Below the pieces are notes generated by a model that saw nothing but the letters and a program-made list of their open reading frames with translations, made no database searches and had not been told where the DNA came from. Below are positions 17,776 to 26,104 of a stretch of DNA of 64,000 bases, in pieces; the first letter of the stretch is position 1; every line of letters starts with the position of its first letter. The stretch is from Acinetobacter bereziniae LMG 1003 = CIP 70.12 (GTDB lineage: Bacteria > Pseudomonadota > Gammaproteobacteria > Pseudomonadales > Moraxellaceae), in the NCBI RefSeq assembly GCF_000368925.1, contig NZ_KB849755.1, forward strand, positions 649,221 through 713,220, in the 5' to 3' direction. A program made the translations under genes and the position numbers.

Positions 17776-18099
17776 TTACTCACAACAATGACTAATATTC
17801 ATCAGACCTGAATGTTTTTCTATCAGGTTGTGATTTGCCAAGGTGATAATATTTAATATTTCATTCGCCCAATCAGGAAGTTCAGGATTCAATCGGTAAT
17901 ACACCCATTGCCCTTTTCGTTGATCCAATACAATTGATAGATTTCTCAACAAAGCCAAGTGTCTTGAAATCTTAGGTTGACTTAAATTCAAGACCTCTGT
18001 GATTTCACATACACAAACACTGTCTTTTGCCACCAACATTTTTAAAATATCTAGACGTGTCGGGTCAGATAAGCATTTAAAGAAATCTGTTTGATGCAT
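17776..18099 (-). CDS. arsR: Arsenical resistance operon repressor ArsR
   Basis: A 107-residue ArsR/SmtB repressor. The winged helix holds the As(III)-sensing CVCEI motif (Cys28/Cys30, equivalent to the CVCD pair of E. coli ArsR) in the recognition helix region, followed by LSQPKISRHLALLR. A further HCC near the C-terminus may also bind metalloid. It is first in an operon with acr3 and divergent from arsC. The 100-base gap between them holds GCGAATATACGC-type dyad sequence suited to shared control. Confidence 0.92.
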   Translation of the reverse strand: MHQTDFFKCLSDPTRLDILKMLVAKDSVCVCEITEVLNLSQPKISRHLALLRNLSIVLDQRKGQWVYYRLNPELPDWANEILNIITLANHNLIEKHSGLMNISHCCE

Positions 18100-18130
18100 A
18101 ACGATTGCTCAATTTATTCATTCACCATAT

Positions 18131-18160
18131 TCAGTATTGCGAATATACGCATATCCATAT
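18131..18160. promoter_or_regulatory. Candidate ArsR operator between arsR and arsC
   Basis: An imperfect dyad centred on GCG-AATATA-CGC (18139-18150), flanked by ATAT-rich arms, lies in the 102-base divergent gap. The position allows ArsR to control both arsR-acr3 and arsC. The match to known ars operators is by general appearance only. Confidence 0.4.
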
Positions 18161-18201
18161 ATAAATACAAGATCACAAATCACTATGGCGCCTTAAAATC
18201 T

Positions 18202-18630
18202 ATGTCATCTCAAATTAAAATTTATCACAATCCTGACTGTGGGACTTCCCGCAATACTCTTGCACTGATTCGAAATGCGGGAATAGAGCCAGAAATCATT
18301 GAGTATTTAAATCATCCACCCAGCAAACAACAGTTGATTCAGCTCATCCAACAATCGGGTTTATCTATCAAAGATGTACTACGTAAAAATGTTGAAGTTT
18401 ACACAGTTTTAAATTTAGAACGGCAACAATACAATGATGATCAGCTCATAGAGCTCATGCTGCAACACCCTATTCTGATTAATCGTCCTTTCGTCGTCAC
18501 TGAATTAGGTGTTCGTTTATGCCGTCCTTCTGAAATGGTTTTAGATATATTATCTGCTCCACAATTACATCCATTTTCTAAAGAAGATGGTGAAATTATT
18601 ATCAATCAAGCATTAAAAAGAGTGAAATAA
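18202..18630 (+). CDS. arsC: Glutaredoxin-coupled arsenate reductase ArsC
   Basis: ArsC reduces arsenate to arsenite, which Acr3 then exports. The 142-residue protein has the catalytic motif HNPDCGTSRNTL with Cys13. Arg61, Arg95 and Arg108 match the three essential arginines of the plasmid R773 enzyme (60, 94, 107), so this is the glutaredoxin-dependent class. The ATG at 18202 is chosen because homology begins there; a longer frame to 18091 would overlap the arsR start. Divergent from arsR-acr3. Confidence 0.93.
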   Translation: MSSQIKIYHNPDCGTSRNTLALIRNAGIEPEIIEYLNHPPSKQQLIQLIQQSGLSIKDVLRKNVEVYTVLNLERQQYNDDQLIELMLQHPILINRPFVVTELGVRLCRPSEMVLDILSAPQLHPFSKEDGEIIINQALKRVK

Positions 18631-18794
18631 TTCTTATCGACGTGCATAAAAGAAATATAAATTAAACATAAATCATTGAATTAATTTATTTTTAACTGTA
18701 AATCAACCTAATAATCCTGAGTGTTTTACTAGGTTGAATCTTATTTTTAAACCCTTACAATAAAACCATATTTTTAGTATGCCTTTAGATTTTT

Positions 18795-20195
18795 ATGCGC
18801 ATCTCTCACATTACAGAACTTCTCTCTCCAGCAGGTTCACTGAAAAATATGCGTTATGCATTTGCCTACGGTGCAGATGCTGTATATGCAGGTCAACCTC
18901 GCTATAGTTTAAGAGTTCGTAATAATGAATTTGATCATGCCAATTTAAAAATTGGAATTTCCGAAGCACATGCGTTGGGTAAAAAATTTTATGTTGTGGT
19001 CAATATCCAACCGCATAATGCTAAATTAAAAAACTTCATTCGCGACCTTACACCTGTCATTGAAATGCAACCTGACGCGCTCATCATGTCGGATCCAGGC
19101 TTGATTATGATGGTTCGAGAGAACTTTCCACAGATGCCGATTCATCTATCTGTACAAGCAAATGCAGTCAATTGGGCAACAGTGAAGTTTTGGAAAAATA
19201 TGGGACTCACTCGTGTGATTTTGTCACGTGAGTTATCTATCGAAGAAATTGAGGAAATTAAGCAGAATGTACCCGATATGGAAATTGAAGTTTTCGTACA
19301 TGGTGCACTCTGTATGGCTTATTCCGGTCGTTGCTTACTTTCAGGCTATATGAATAAACGTGATGCAAATCAAGGCGCTTGCACCAATGCATGTCGCTGG
19401 GAGTACAATATTCACGAAGCAGCAGAAGATGCATCTGGGGATGTCATTCCAGTCCAATCACTGGAGACAGCATCAGTATGTTGCAACAATAAAGATGCCG
19501 ACGAGCAACACGCCATACAACAACATCAATTTGGCGAGCCGGTTTTATTACAACGTCATGAAGAAGATATGTTTGCTGCTGAAGAAGATCAGCATGGCAC
19601 CTACTTCATGAATTCTAAAGACTTACGTGCCGTTCAACATGTAGATCGCTTAACCAAGATGGGCATCCATTCTTTAAAAATTGAAGGACGCACCAAATCT
19701 TACTTTTATTGCGCAAGAACGGCGCAAATCTATCGTAAAGCGATTGATGATGCACAACTGGGTAAACCGTTTGACTGGGCGTTGATGACACAACTCGAAG
19801 GTTTAGCAAATCGTGGTTATACCGAAGGTTTTTTACGCCGACATGTGCATGCTGAATATCAAAATTATGAAACGGGCTCATCTCGTTTTAACCATCAACA
19901 ATTTGTGGGCGAAGTGCTAGAAAGAAATGAGGATTACATCAAAATTGATGTAAAAAATCGCTTTGTAGTCGGAGACTCGCTGGAGCTGATGACAACATCG
20001 GGCAATATCACCTTTACCCTTAATCAGATATTGGACAAAAAGAGACAGCCTATTGTGGATGCAAAAGGATCTGGGCATATTGTCGAAATCCCAATCCCTG
20101 CGGATGTTGATATGCAATATGCTTTATTAATTAGAAACTTACCTAATTCAACTGCTGATATTTCAGCATCATCATTGGCTTACCAAGCAGTATAG
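18795..20195 (+). CDS. trhP: tRNA 5-hydroxyuridine modification protein TrhP (U32 family, YegQ)
   Basis: TrhP is needed for prephenate-dependent hydroxylation of uridine 34 in certain tRNAs. The 466-residue protein opens with ELLSPAGSLKNMRYAFAYGADAVY. It has the U32 signature EVFVHGALCMAYSGRCLLSGY near residues 167-187, then NQGACTNACRW, giving four cysteines that could hold an iron-sulfur cluster as in related U32 proteins. The C-terminal beta domain is complete. A YfhL-type ferredoxin begins 9 bases after the stop. The older label 'U32 peptidase' is probably wrong as to activity. Confidence 0.88.
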   Translation: MRISHITELLSPAGSLKNMRYAFAYGADAVYAGQPRYSLRVRNNEFDHANLKIGISEAHALGKKFYVVVNIQPHNAKLKNFIRDLTPVIEMQPDALIMSDPGLIMMVRENFPQMPIHLSVQANAVNWATVKFWKNMGLTRVILSRELSIEEIEEIKQNVPDMEIEVFVHGALCMAYSGRCLLSGYMNKRDANQGACTNACRWEYNIHEAAEDASGDVIPVQSLETASVCCNNKDADEQHAIQQHQFGEPVLLQRHEEDMFAAEEDQHGTYFMNSKDLRAVQHVDRLTKMGIHSLKIEGRTKSYFYCARTAQIYRKAIDDAQLGKPFDWALMTQLEGLANRGYTEGFLRRHVHAEYQNYETGSSRFNHQQFVGEVLERNEDYIKIDVKNRFVVGDSLELMTTSGNITFTLNQILDKKRQPIVDAKGSGHIVEIPIPADVDMQYALLIRNLPNSTADISASSLAYQAV

Positions 20196-20204
20196 GATAT
20201 CAAA

Positions 20205-20456
20205 ATGGCTTTAATGATTACTGATAAATGCATCAATTGTGATATGTGTGTTGCAGAGTGTCCCAATCAAGCAATTTTTGAAGGTCAGGATATTTATGAA
20301 ATCGATAGCGAACGTTGTACAGAATGCGTTGGATTTTATGATCGCCAAACTTGTGTAGATGTTTGTCCTATTGAATGCATCGTTCAAAATCCTGAGCACA
20401 TTGAAAGCCAAGCGCAATTGTTAAATCGTTTTCATTATCTAAGTTTCTTTGGATAG
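20205..20456 (+). CDS. yfhL: YfhL-family 4Fe-4S dicluster ferredoxin
   Basis: An 83-residue ferredoxin with two cluster motifs: CINCDMCVAECP near residues 9-20 and CTECVGFYDRQTCVDVCP near 38-55. The longer gap inside the second motif is characteristic of YfhL/Alvin-type ferredoxins. It lies 9 bases after trhP, so the two are co-transcribed, and it may donate electrons or support the cluster of TrhP. That functional link is inference from gene order. A strong terminator follows at 20598-20628. Confidence 0.9.
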   Translation: MALMITDKCINCDMCVAECPNQAIFEGQDIYEIDSERCTECVGFYDRQTCVDVCPIECIVQNPEHIESQAQLLNRFHYLSFFG

Positions 20457-20597
20457 AAAGTTTTTTTAACAAGTGCTGATCTTGGAACGTATTTTGCTTT
20501 ATTAATATATCAGCAAATAACAAAAACAATAAACAACATGGAATTGGGCAGTGGCAGCGCAGCTCATTAACAGGGTAAAACAATAAAATTAAGGAGA

Positions 20598-20628
20598 AGC
20601 CAAAGTGTATTTGGGGAACACTTTGGCT
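20598..20628. terminator. Bidirectional rho-independent terminator
   Basis: The 11-base stem AGCCAAAGTGT/ACACTTTGGCT encloses a 9-base loop and is followed by TTTTTC on the plus strand. It lies between the convergent yfhL and lysR genes. Confidence 0.82.
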
Positions 20629-20641
20629 TTTTCTTATTGAA

Positions 20642-21526
20642 TTAGTCCAAATAATCCTGTGAAAATTTCTCTCTGCACCATCTTTTGACCTCTTCAACAA
20701 CAAAATCTGCGTTAGGCAATGTCAATAAATAATAGTTCCATGCTGTTTCAATATGTTCAGAAACAATTTTCATACGTCCGTGCTTTAAGTCATTGGCAAT
20801 TGCGGTACGACTTAATAATGCCACACCCTGCCCTGACAATACCGCCTGAATTGCATGGCTTTCCTGCGTATAAAACACTTGTGGTTGTCCTGCATGTATA
20901 TGCAAACCTTGTTTTTCAAACCATTTTTGCCAATTAACACGATTGGGGCAATATTCATCTCCCCAAGTGAAGTGAATCAATGGTACGCTTGACCAATCCA
21001 TTGATTCTATATCTAAAGAAGCATACCCAACAGCAACATATTCATCCGTTGCAAGAAATTCAGCATTAACATGTTGATAGCCTCCAGAACCATAACGAAT
21101 CGCTAAATCATATAAACCAGAAGCCATATTGACCAAATCATAACTTGCATGCACCCGAAACATAATATTGGGGAAACGCTGTTGCAATTCGGGCAAATGC
21201 GGAATGATCCACTCACTTGCAAAAGATGGTGTCGTTGTGATGGTGAAAAGTCGTTGTTTATGCTGTTCAAGTTGATGTAAAGCAAATTGAATCTGTTCAA
21301 ATCCAGACCGCACATGCTTCAACAAATAAGCCCCTTCAGGTGTCAGCGTAATTGATCTTGTACGTCGTTCAAACAATTGTAAATTCAATTGCTGTTCTAG
21401 CTTTTTGATGCGATGGCTTAAAGCCGTTGGCGTTAAAAAGAGCTGATCTGCTGCTTTCTTAAAGCTCAGTTCTTCTGCGACATATTGAAAAGCCAACAAT
21501 TGTTCGAGTGTATTGTGTAAAGCCAT
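20642..21526 (-). CDS. LysR-family transcriptional regulator, GcvA-like
   Basis: A 294-residue LysR-type regulator. The N-terminal helix-turn-helix (FQYVAEELSFKKAADQLFLTPTALSHRIKKLEQQL) is followed by LFERRTRSITLTPEGAYLL and a periplasmic-binding-like effector domain. The RxxxR..LTPEG pattern and the second-domain YGSGGY segment are GcvA-like. It is divergent from azoR with a 114-base gap, so azoR is the likely target. The inducer is unknown, perhaps a quinone or other electrophile given the neighbour. Confidence 0.88.
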   Translation of the reverse strand: MALHNTLEQLLAFQYVAEELSFKKAADQLFLTPTALSHRIKKLEQQLNLQLFERRTRSITLTPEGAYLLKHVRSGFEQIQFALHQLEQHKQRLFTITTTPSFASEWIIPHLPELQQRFPNIMFRVHASYDLVNMASGLYDLAIRYGSGGYQHVNAEFLATDEYVAVGYASLDIESMDWSSVPLIHFTWGDEYCPNRVNWQKWFEKQGLHIHAGQPQVFYTQESHAIQAVLSGQGVALLSRTAIANDLKHGRMKIVSEHIETAWNYYLLTLPNADFVVEEVKRWCREKFSQDYLD

Positions 21527-21640
21527 GAAATCACATGCATGGATGAATTAAATTCATTTATAACATGTATTTTTATCGTTTGTCGTTTTTTTCAAATTAA
21601 ATAAAAATCATAATGAATACATCAACAACAGCGTATTAAT

Positions 21641-22309
21641 ATGACGAATATACTTAAAATAGACACCAGTTTAAGAAGTGGTATTTCTGGAACACACCCA
21701 CATGGTTCTTTAAGCAGACGTTTGACGGAATTATTTATTCAACAATGGCGTGAAAATGATTCATCTATTGATGTTAAGTATCGTGATTTAGGACAAAATC
21801 CCATACCTTATATTGATGAAGAATGGATCATTTCAGAATTCGGCTATGCAGAATCCGAAGAAAAAGCACAACAACGCTTAAAACTCAGTGATGAACTGAT
21901 TGAAGAAATACAATGGGCGGATGTAATTGTACTGGGCGTACCCATGTATAACTTTGGACCTCCTGCTCATCTAAAAGCCTATATTGATCATCTTGTGCGT
22001 ATGAATAAAACCTATTCTTTTGATATCACCCAAGCACAGCCATATTCAGGTCTGATTGATGATCAAAAAAATCTAGTACTTCTTTCTGCTCGTGGTGGAC
22101 ATGATTTTGATTCAGCTGATGCGCCTTTTGCCAACCATGTAGAGCCTGCTATAAAAACTGCATTTAATTTTATCGGGATCAAAAAAATTCATGAAATCGC
22201 CATTGAACATCAGGAAACTGGTGGCACGTTGCTAGAAAACTCTATCCTTGCTGCTGAAGAAAAAACCCGAACACTCGTTAGAAATCTACAGACAAAAACA
22301 ACCCCATAA
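21641..22309 (+). CDS. azoR: FMN-dependent NADH:quinone oxidoreductase/azoreductase
   Basis: A 222-residue flavodoxin-fold enzyme that reduces quinones and azo compounds with NADH. The FMN-phosphate loop SLRSGISGTHPHGSLSRRL is near the N-terminus, PMYNFGPPAHLKAYIDHLVR near residues 106-125, and the SARGGHD loop near 148; all are typical of AzoR. It is divergent from a LysR regulator, a common arrangement for inducible detoxification oxidoreductases. A terminator pair follows at 22336-22430. Confidence 0.9.
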   Translation: MTNILKIDTSLRSGISGTHPHGSLSRRLTELFIQQWRENDSSIDVKYRDLGQNPIPYIDEEWIISEFGYAESEEKAQQRLKLSDELIEEIQWADVIVLGVPMYNFGPPAHLKAYIDHLVRMNKTYSFDITQAQPYSGLIDDQKNLVLLSARGGHDFDSADAPFANHVEPAIKTAFNFIGIKKIHEIAIEHQETGGTLLENSILAAEEKTRTLVRNLQTKTTP

Positions 22310-22335
22310 ATTCATTCAACATTTATGACAAAAAA

Positions 22336-22365
22336 AGGAATTGAGCTGTTAGCAACTCAATTCCT
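22336..22365 (-). terminator. Rho-independent terminator for ahpF
   Basis: The stem AGGAATTGAG/CTCAATTCCT with a 10-base loop is followed by seven Ts on the minus strand. It lies 88 bases beyond the ahpF stop; a second hairpin (TAAAGTCAG/CTGACTTTA, 22397-22430) lies nearer. azoR ends just upstream on the other strand. Confidence 0.78.
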
Positions 22366-22452
22366 ATCAAGGGTAAAGCCATCAGTTTAACAGTGCTAAA
22401 GTCAGTATCATCGAGACTATGCTGACTTTACACTTCAACAGTGTTCAAGTCA

Positions 22453-24018
22453 TTATTGACCTGAACGAATAATATAATCAAATGCAGATAAAGAAGCTTT
22501 TGCACCTTCACCAGCGGCAATGATGATTTGTTTATAAGGTACGGTTGTACAGTCACCTGCAGCAAAGACACCTTTCACATTGGTTTCATTGCGATCATTC
22601 ACCACAATTTCATTTCGATTAGAAAGTTCTACAGCAGTTTCTTTTAGGAAATCTGTATTTGGTAATAAGCCAATTTGTACAAAGATTCCTGCAAGTTCAA
22701 GGGTATGAAGTTCATCAGTGGCACGATCTTTATATTTCAAGCCTGTCACGACAGAACCATCACCAATCACCTCCGTAGAAAGTGCATTCATGATCACTGT
22801 AGTATTTGGCAAGCTATTGAGCTTATCTTGAAGTACTTGGTCAGCACGTAGTTTAGTATCAAACTCGATCAAGGTAACATGCTCAACAATACCAGCAAGG
22901 TCAATCGCTGCTTCCACACCAGAGTTACCACCACCAATCACAGCAACTTTTTTGCCTTTAAATAACGGGCCATCACAATGTGGGCAGTATGCAACACCGC
23001 GTGTTTTATACTCTTTCTCGCCAGGTACATTCATTTCTCTCCAACGTGCACCTGTTGACAAGATGACTGTTTTTGATTCAAGTTTTGCACCATTTTCCAG
23101 TTCAACTTCAACCAAACCATTGGTTGTTTGATCCGCACCTACAATGTTTTTTACTTTTTGTAAGTTCATAATGTCCACACCGTACTCACGTACATGTGCT
23201 TCCATATCAGAACCAAACTTTGGACCTTGAGTTTTCTGTACAGAGATAAAGTTCTCAATATCCATGGTATCCATCACTTGACCGCCAAAACGCTCAGAGA
23301 CAATACCTGTACGAATCCCTTTACGTGCAGCATATACCGCAGATGTTGCACCAGCAGGTCCACCACCAATCACCAATACATCAAACGCGTCTTTAGCATT
23401 CAGCTTTTCAGCATCTTTAGCCGCAGCACCGCTGTCTAATTTCGCAACGATTTCTTCCAAAGTCATACGACCTTGACCAATATGTTCGCCATTTTGGAAA
23501 ACCATCGGGACAGCTAAAATTTTGCGTTCTTCAACTTCATCTTGGAAGAATGCACCATCAATCATGGTTGCAGTCGTACCAGGGTTATTAATCGCGATTA
23601 AGTTCAATGCTTGAACAACATCTGGACAGTTATGGCAACTTAAAGAAACAAACACTTCAAAGTTTGCTGTAAGGTTCAAGCCTTTCACTTGCGCCAAAAC
23701 TTCATCAGAAACTTTTGGTGCATAACCAGAAACTTGTAACAAAGCCAAGATCAGTGAAGTGAACTCATGTCCCATTGGCAAACCAGCGAAGAATACACGT
23801 GGTTGCTCACCTACTTTTGCGATACCAAAGCTAGGTTTACGCTCATTTTGACCATCAAAACGTGCTGTGACTTGATCTGAAAGTGCCGCAATTTCTGTTA
23901 CCAACTCTTTAATTTTATCTGATTTCTCAGAACCATTTAAAGAAGCAACAATTTCAATTGGGCTTTCAAGACGCTCTAACAAAGTTTTTAATTGAGCAGA
24001 AGTATTTGTATCTAACAT
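22453..24018 (-). CDS. ahpF: Alkyl hydroperoxide reductase subunit F
   Basis: AhpF is the flavoprotein NADH reductase that recycles the peroxidase AhpC. The protein is 521 residues, the length of E. coli AhpF. It has the N-terminal thioredoxin-like domain with SCHNCPDVV near residue 129, the FAD motif IGGGPAGATSAVYAARKG, the redox-active CPHCDGP near 345, the NADH motif IGGGNSGVEAAIDLAG and the C-terminal AGDCTTVPYKQ. The ATG at 24018 is preferred because GGAG lies 9 bases before it; an in-frame TTG at 24033 starts too close to that site. ahpC is not adjacent in this window. Confidence 0.96.
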   Translation of the reverse strand: MLDTNTSAQLKTLLERLESPIEIVASLNGSEKSDKIKELVTEIAALSDQVTARFDGQNERKPSFGIAKVGEQPRVFFAGLPMGHEFTSLILALLQVSGYAPKVSDEVLAQVKGLNLTANFEVFVSLSCHNCPDVVQALNLIAINNPGTTATMIDGAFFQDEVEERKILAVPMVFQNGEHIGQGRMTLEEIVAKLDSGAAAKDAEKLNAKDAFDVLVIGGGPAGATSAVYAARKGIRTGIVSERFGGQVMDTMDIENFISVQKTQGPKFGSDMEAHVREYGVDIMNLQKVKNIVGADQTTNGLVEVELENGAKLESKTVILSTGARWREMNVPGEKEYKTRGVAYCPHCDGPLFKGKKVAVIGGGNSGVEAAIDLAGIVEHVTLIEFDTKLRADQVLQDKLNSLPNTTVIMNALSTEVIGDGSVVTGLKYKDRATDELHTLELAGIFVQIGLLPNTDFLKETAVELSNRNEIVVNDRNETNVKGVFAAGDCTTVPYKQIIIAAGEGAKASLSAFDYIIRSGQ

Positions 24019-24425
24019 GCTAACAATCTCCAAGGGAGTAAATTTCTTTCGTTGAATGTATATTACGTCTATTTAAAAAATAGATAAAACAGTTTGTTTT
24101 CATTAAATCAATCGGTTTTTTAGTTTAACCTTTCTCTGTTTAATATGCATCATTGCTTCCCCCCCTTATCATACTTAAATTTTTAAATTCCTTTTCTATA
24201 TCGGGGCATTGTCGATAAAATCAATCGAAATCATTGCAACCTTGAAACTTAAAATTAAATTAATTTTCAATAAAAATAATATTTCTTCGACCATCTTTCT
24301 ACAAAAAAACGTGCGCGACGATTGCACAAAGTTTTAAGCTAAATTGATGTTGTCGTTTCTCCTATTAAGTACAACAACGTGTACTTAATCACAATTTCTA
24401 AATACATCAGTGATGAGGTAAAACA
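24019..24425. other. Divergent control region of ahpF
   Basis: This 400-base gap separates ahpF from the divergent thioredoxin-fold gene. Spaced ATCG (24200-24203), CGAT (24213-24216) and ATCG (24224-24227) elements give a partly dyadic pattern reminiscent of OxyR sites, but not a real consensus match. A TCTATTT/AAATAGA repeat lies at about 24068-24085. Control by peroxide sensors is plausible but unproven. Confidence 0.35.
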
Positions 24426-25046
24426 ATGAAAATAGAGTTCGTATTCGATATCGTCTATCCAATGAGCTATGTTGCGTTTGAAAAACTTAAACAGCATTGG
24501 AATCAGCCTACGGCGAAAAAAATCGAATTATTACCTGTGCAAGTTTTACCAGAAATTCCTGAACAAGGCCTCGATATTTACCAATATTTGACTGAAAAAT
24601 ACGGAACTAAAGAGGCAAATCGTAAACTCGATATGGCAAAATTTGCAGCATATAGTCAAGACTTAACCGTTGATATTGAACATATGAAACGTATGCCCAA
24701 TAGTCGCTTGGCGCATCAGGCAATTTTAGCTTTGGATAATGTCTTTGATCAGTTTGCTTTAACCCAAGCTTTATTTCACGCTATTTTTGCGCATGGTAAA
24801 GACATTGCTAATCCTGAAGTGCTGAAACAAGTCATTGAAGGTATGGGGCTGGAGGGCAATAAAGTACTACGTTCAATTCAGCATAAAGAAGTTGCGGATA
24901 AACAGGCTGAAATTACCCATTATGTACAGAGCTTTGGTAAGCACCCAACCCCTTACTATTTAGTTGATGGTGAAATTTGGGATAAAACTTTCGATACACT
25001 TGAACTCAAGGAACTCATTACCCAACGAGCAAAAGACGTAGCTTAG
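24426..25046 (+). CDS. DsbA/HCCA-isomerase-like thioredoxin-fold protein without CxxC
   Basis: A 206-residue DsbA-family protein, FrnE/GST-kappa branch. The opening EFVFDIVYPMSYVAFEKL occupies the active-site position, but the CPWC pair of FrnE is replaced by YPMS, so no redox disulfide can form. The Ser resembles the active site of 2-hydroxychromene-2-carboxylate isomerases and GST-kappa enzymes. The C-terminal TPYYLVDGEIWDKTF cis-Pro loop is normal. It has no signal peptide, so it is cytoplasmic. A glutathione-linked isomerase or transferase is possible; the substrate is unknown. A strong terminator follows. Confidence 0.7.
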   Translation: MKIEFVFDIVYPMSYVAFEKLKQHWNQPTAKKIELLPVQVLPEIPEQGLDIYQYLTEKYGTKEANRKLDMAKFAAYSQDLTVDIEHMKRMPNSRLAHQAILALDNVFDQFALTQALFHAIFAHGKDIANPEVLKQVIEGMGLEGNKVLRSIQHKEVADKQAEITHYVQSFGKHPTPYYLVDGEIWDKTFDTLELKELITQRAKDVA

Positions 25047-25067
25047 TCAATATTCCAATCAAATCAT

Positions 25068-25103
25068 AAAAAGCACTTTTCATCAAAGTAAAAAGTGCTT
25101 TTT
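25068..25103. terminator. Bidirectional rho-independent terminator
   Basis: The 13-base stem AAAAAGCACTTTT/AAAAGTGCTTTTT with a 10-base loop lies between two convergent genes (stops at 25046 and 25139) and suits both directions. Confidence 0.85.
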
Positions 25104-25138
25104 ATTCACTTGAAATCCGGGATATCACAGTTACAACA

Positions 25139-26056
25139 TTAACTCATCCGATGACCGATCCGCTGTAAACGTTTGCTCATCCGGTAAGCAATCAAATAGA
25201 AGAATAACCCTAACACTAAGCCAATTGCACCAATTCCCCATAACATCTTTTCGACAATATTAGACCAAAAATTTGCACGATTCACTTGAACTTCAACGCC
25301 TTTGGCAAGTGGTGAAACCGCTTGATCAAATACTTGATGTTGAATCGTCCATAACTGTTCTGGCTTAAATCCATATTCTAAGAATTGAGGATCGCCTTGC
25401 TCTGCTTTGATGAGCTTTTCTGCATAGACTGTTGCAACCACTTGATCTACAGGTTTGTGCATTAATGCTGTCTGTGCCAATAAATAATTTTGTACAGGCT
25501 CTGGCAATTCAGATTTATTGAGATATCGGTAAATATTACTGTGTTGAATATTTTGATCATAACGAACAAAAGCTTTAAGTTCTTTGTCACCCTCATCTTT
25601 TAGATCATATTGTACATAGGTCAAACCTGACCATATCACAATAAAAGCGATGAGCCATGCAACAAATTTGAGTATAAATGACTGAAAACGAACCAAGAAA
25701 AATCGTAACTTTTTAAGTAATTTAATGACAAAAAATGCCCCAATAAAAGAAACGATCAATTTTAAAATTAACCAACCCAACCATGAAAAAGCGTTCATCA
25801 AATAATCAGGTTGATAAATTGCGTCTCTTAATTGCTGATCAACCATATAAGGCAAATGCAATTGATGCACATGTTGAGCCACCCCAAACATGTTAAAGAC
25901 CCATTCCTGCTGAAAAAATAAAGAAATCAAACTTGCTACACCAACAGCAGACAGTACCACTGCTGCTGCCGTGAGATTCCACTTACGGCGTTGCAACATT
26001 TTTAATCCATGTTCTATTTGCTGAATATCTACAGCATGTTGATTTTTTTCAGTCAA
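25139..26056 (-). CDS. Uncharacterised inner-membrane protein of the TelA cluster
   Basis: A 305-residue membrane protein I do not recognise. Hydrophobic segments lie at about residues 28-48, 87-113, 127-150 and 270-292; the stretch of about 120 residues between the third and fourth is polar and could be periplasmic. The start is probably TTG at 26056, with AGGTG 7 bases upstream; no ATG occurs before residue 20. It is last in a three-gene minus-strand cluster 48 bases after telA, so it probably works with the TelA-family proteins at the membrane. No function is assigned. Confidence 0.65.
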   Translation of the reverse strand: MTEKNQHAVDIQQIEHGLKMLQRRKWNLTAAAVVLSAVGVASLISLFFQQEWVFNMFGVAQHVHQLHLPYMVDQQLRDAIYQPDYLMNAFSWLGWLILKLIVSFIGAFFVIKLLKKLRFFLVRFQSFILKFVAWLIAFIVIWSGLTYVQYDLKDEGDKELKAFVRYDQNIQHSNIYRYLNKSELPEPVQNYLLAQTALMHKPVDQVVATVYAEKLIKAEQGDPQFLEYGFKPEQLWTIQHQVFDQAVSPLAKGVEVQVNRANFWSNIVEKMLWGIGAIGLVLGLFFYLIAYRMSKRLQRIGHRMS

Positions 26057-26104
26057 GTATTACACCTTTATTCAAGACATCAATGAGCACATTTAAGATT
26101 GATT

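Noticed and set aside
24200..24227. A definite OxyR binding site upstream of ahpF
   Set aside because: The ATCG/CGAT elements have 9- and 7-base spacing and do not match the OxyR consensus well enough; kept only as a note in the control-region entry.
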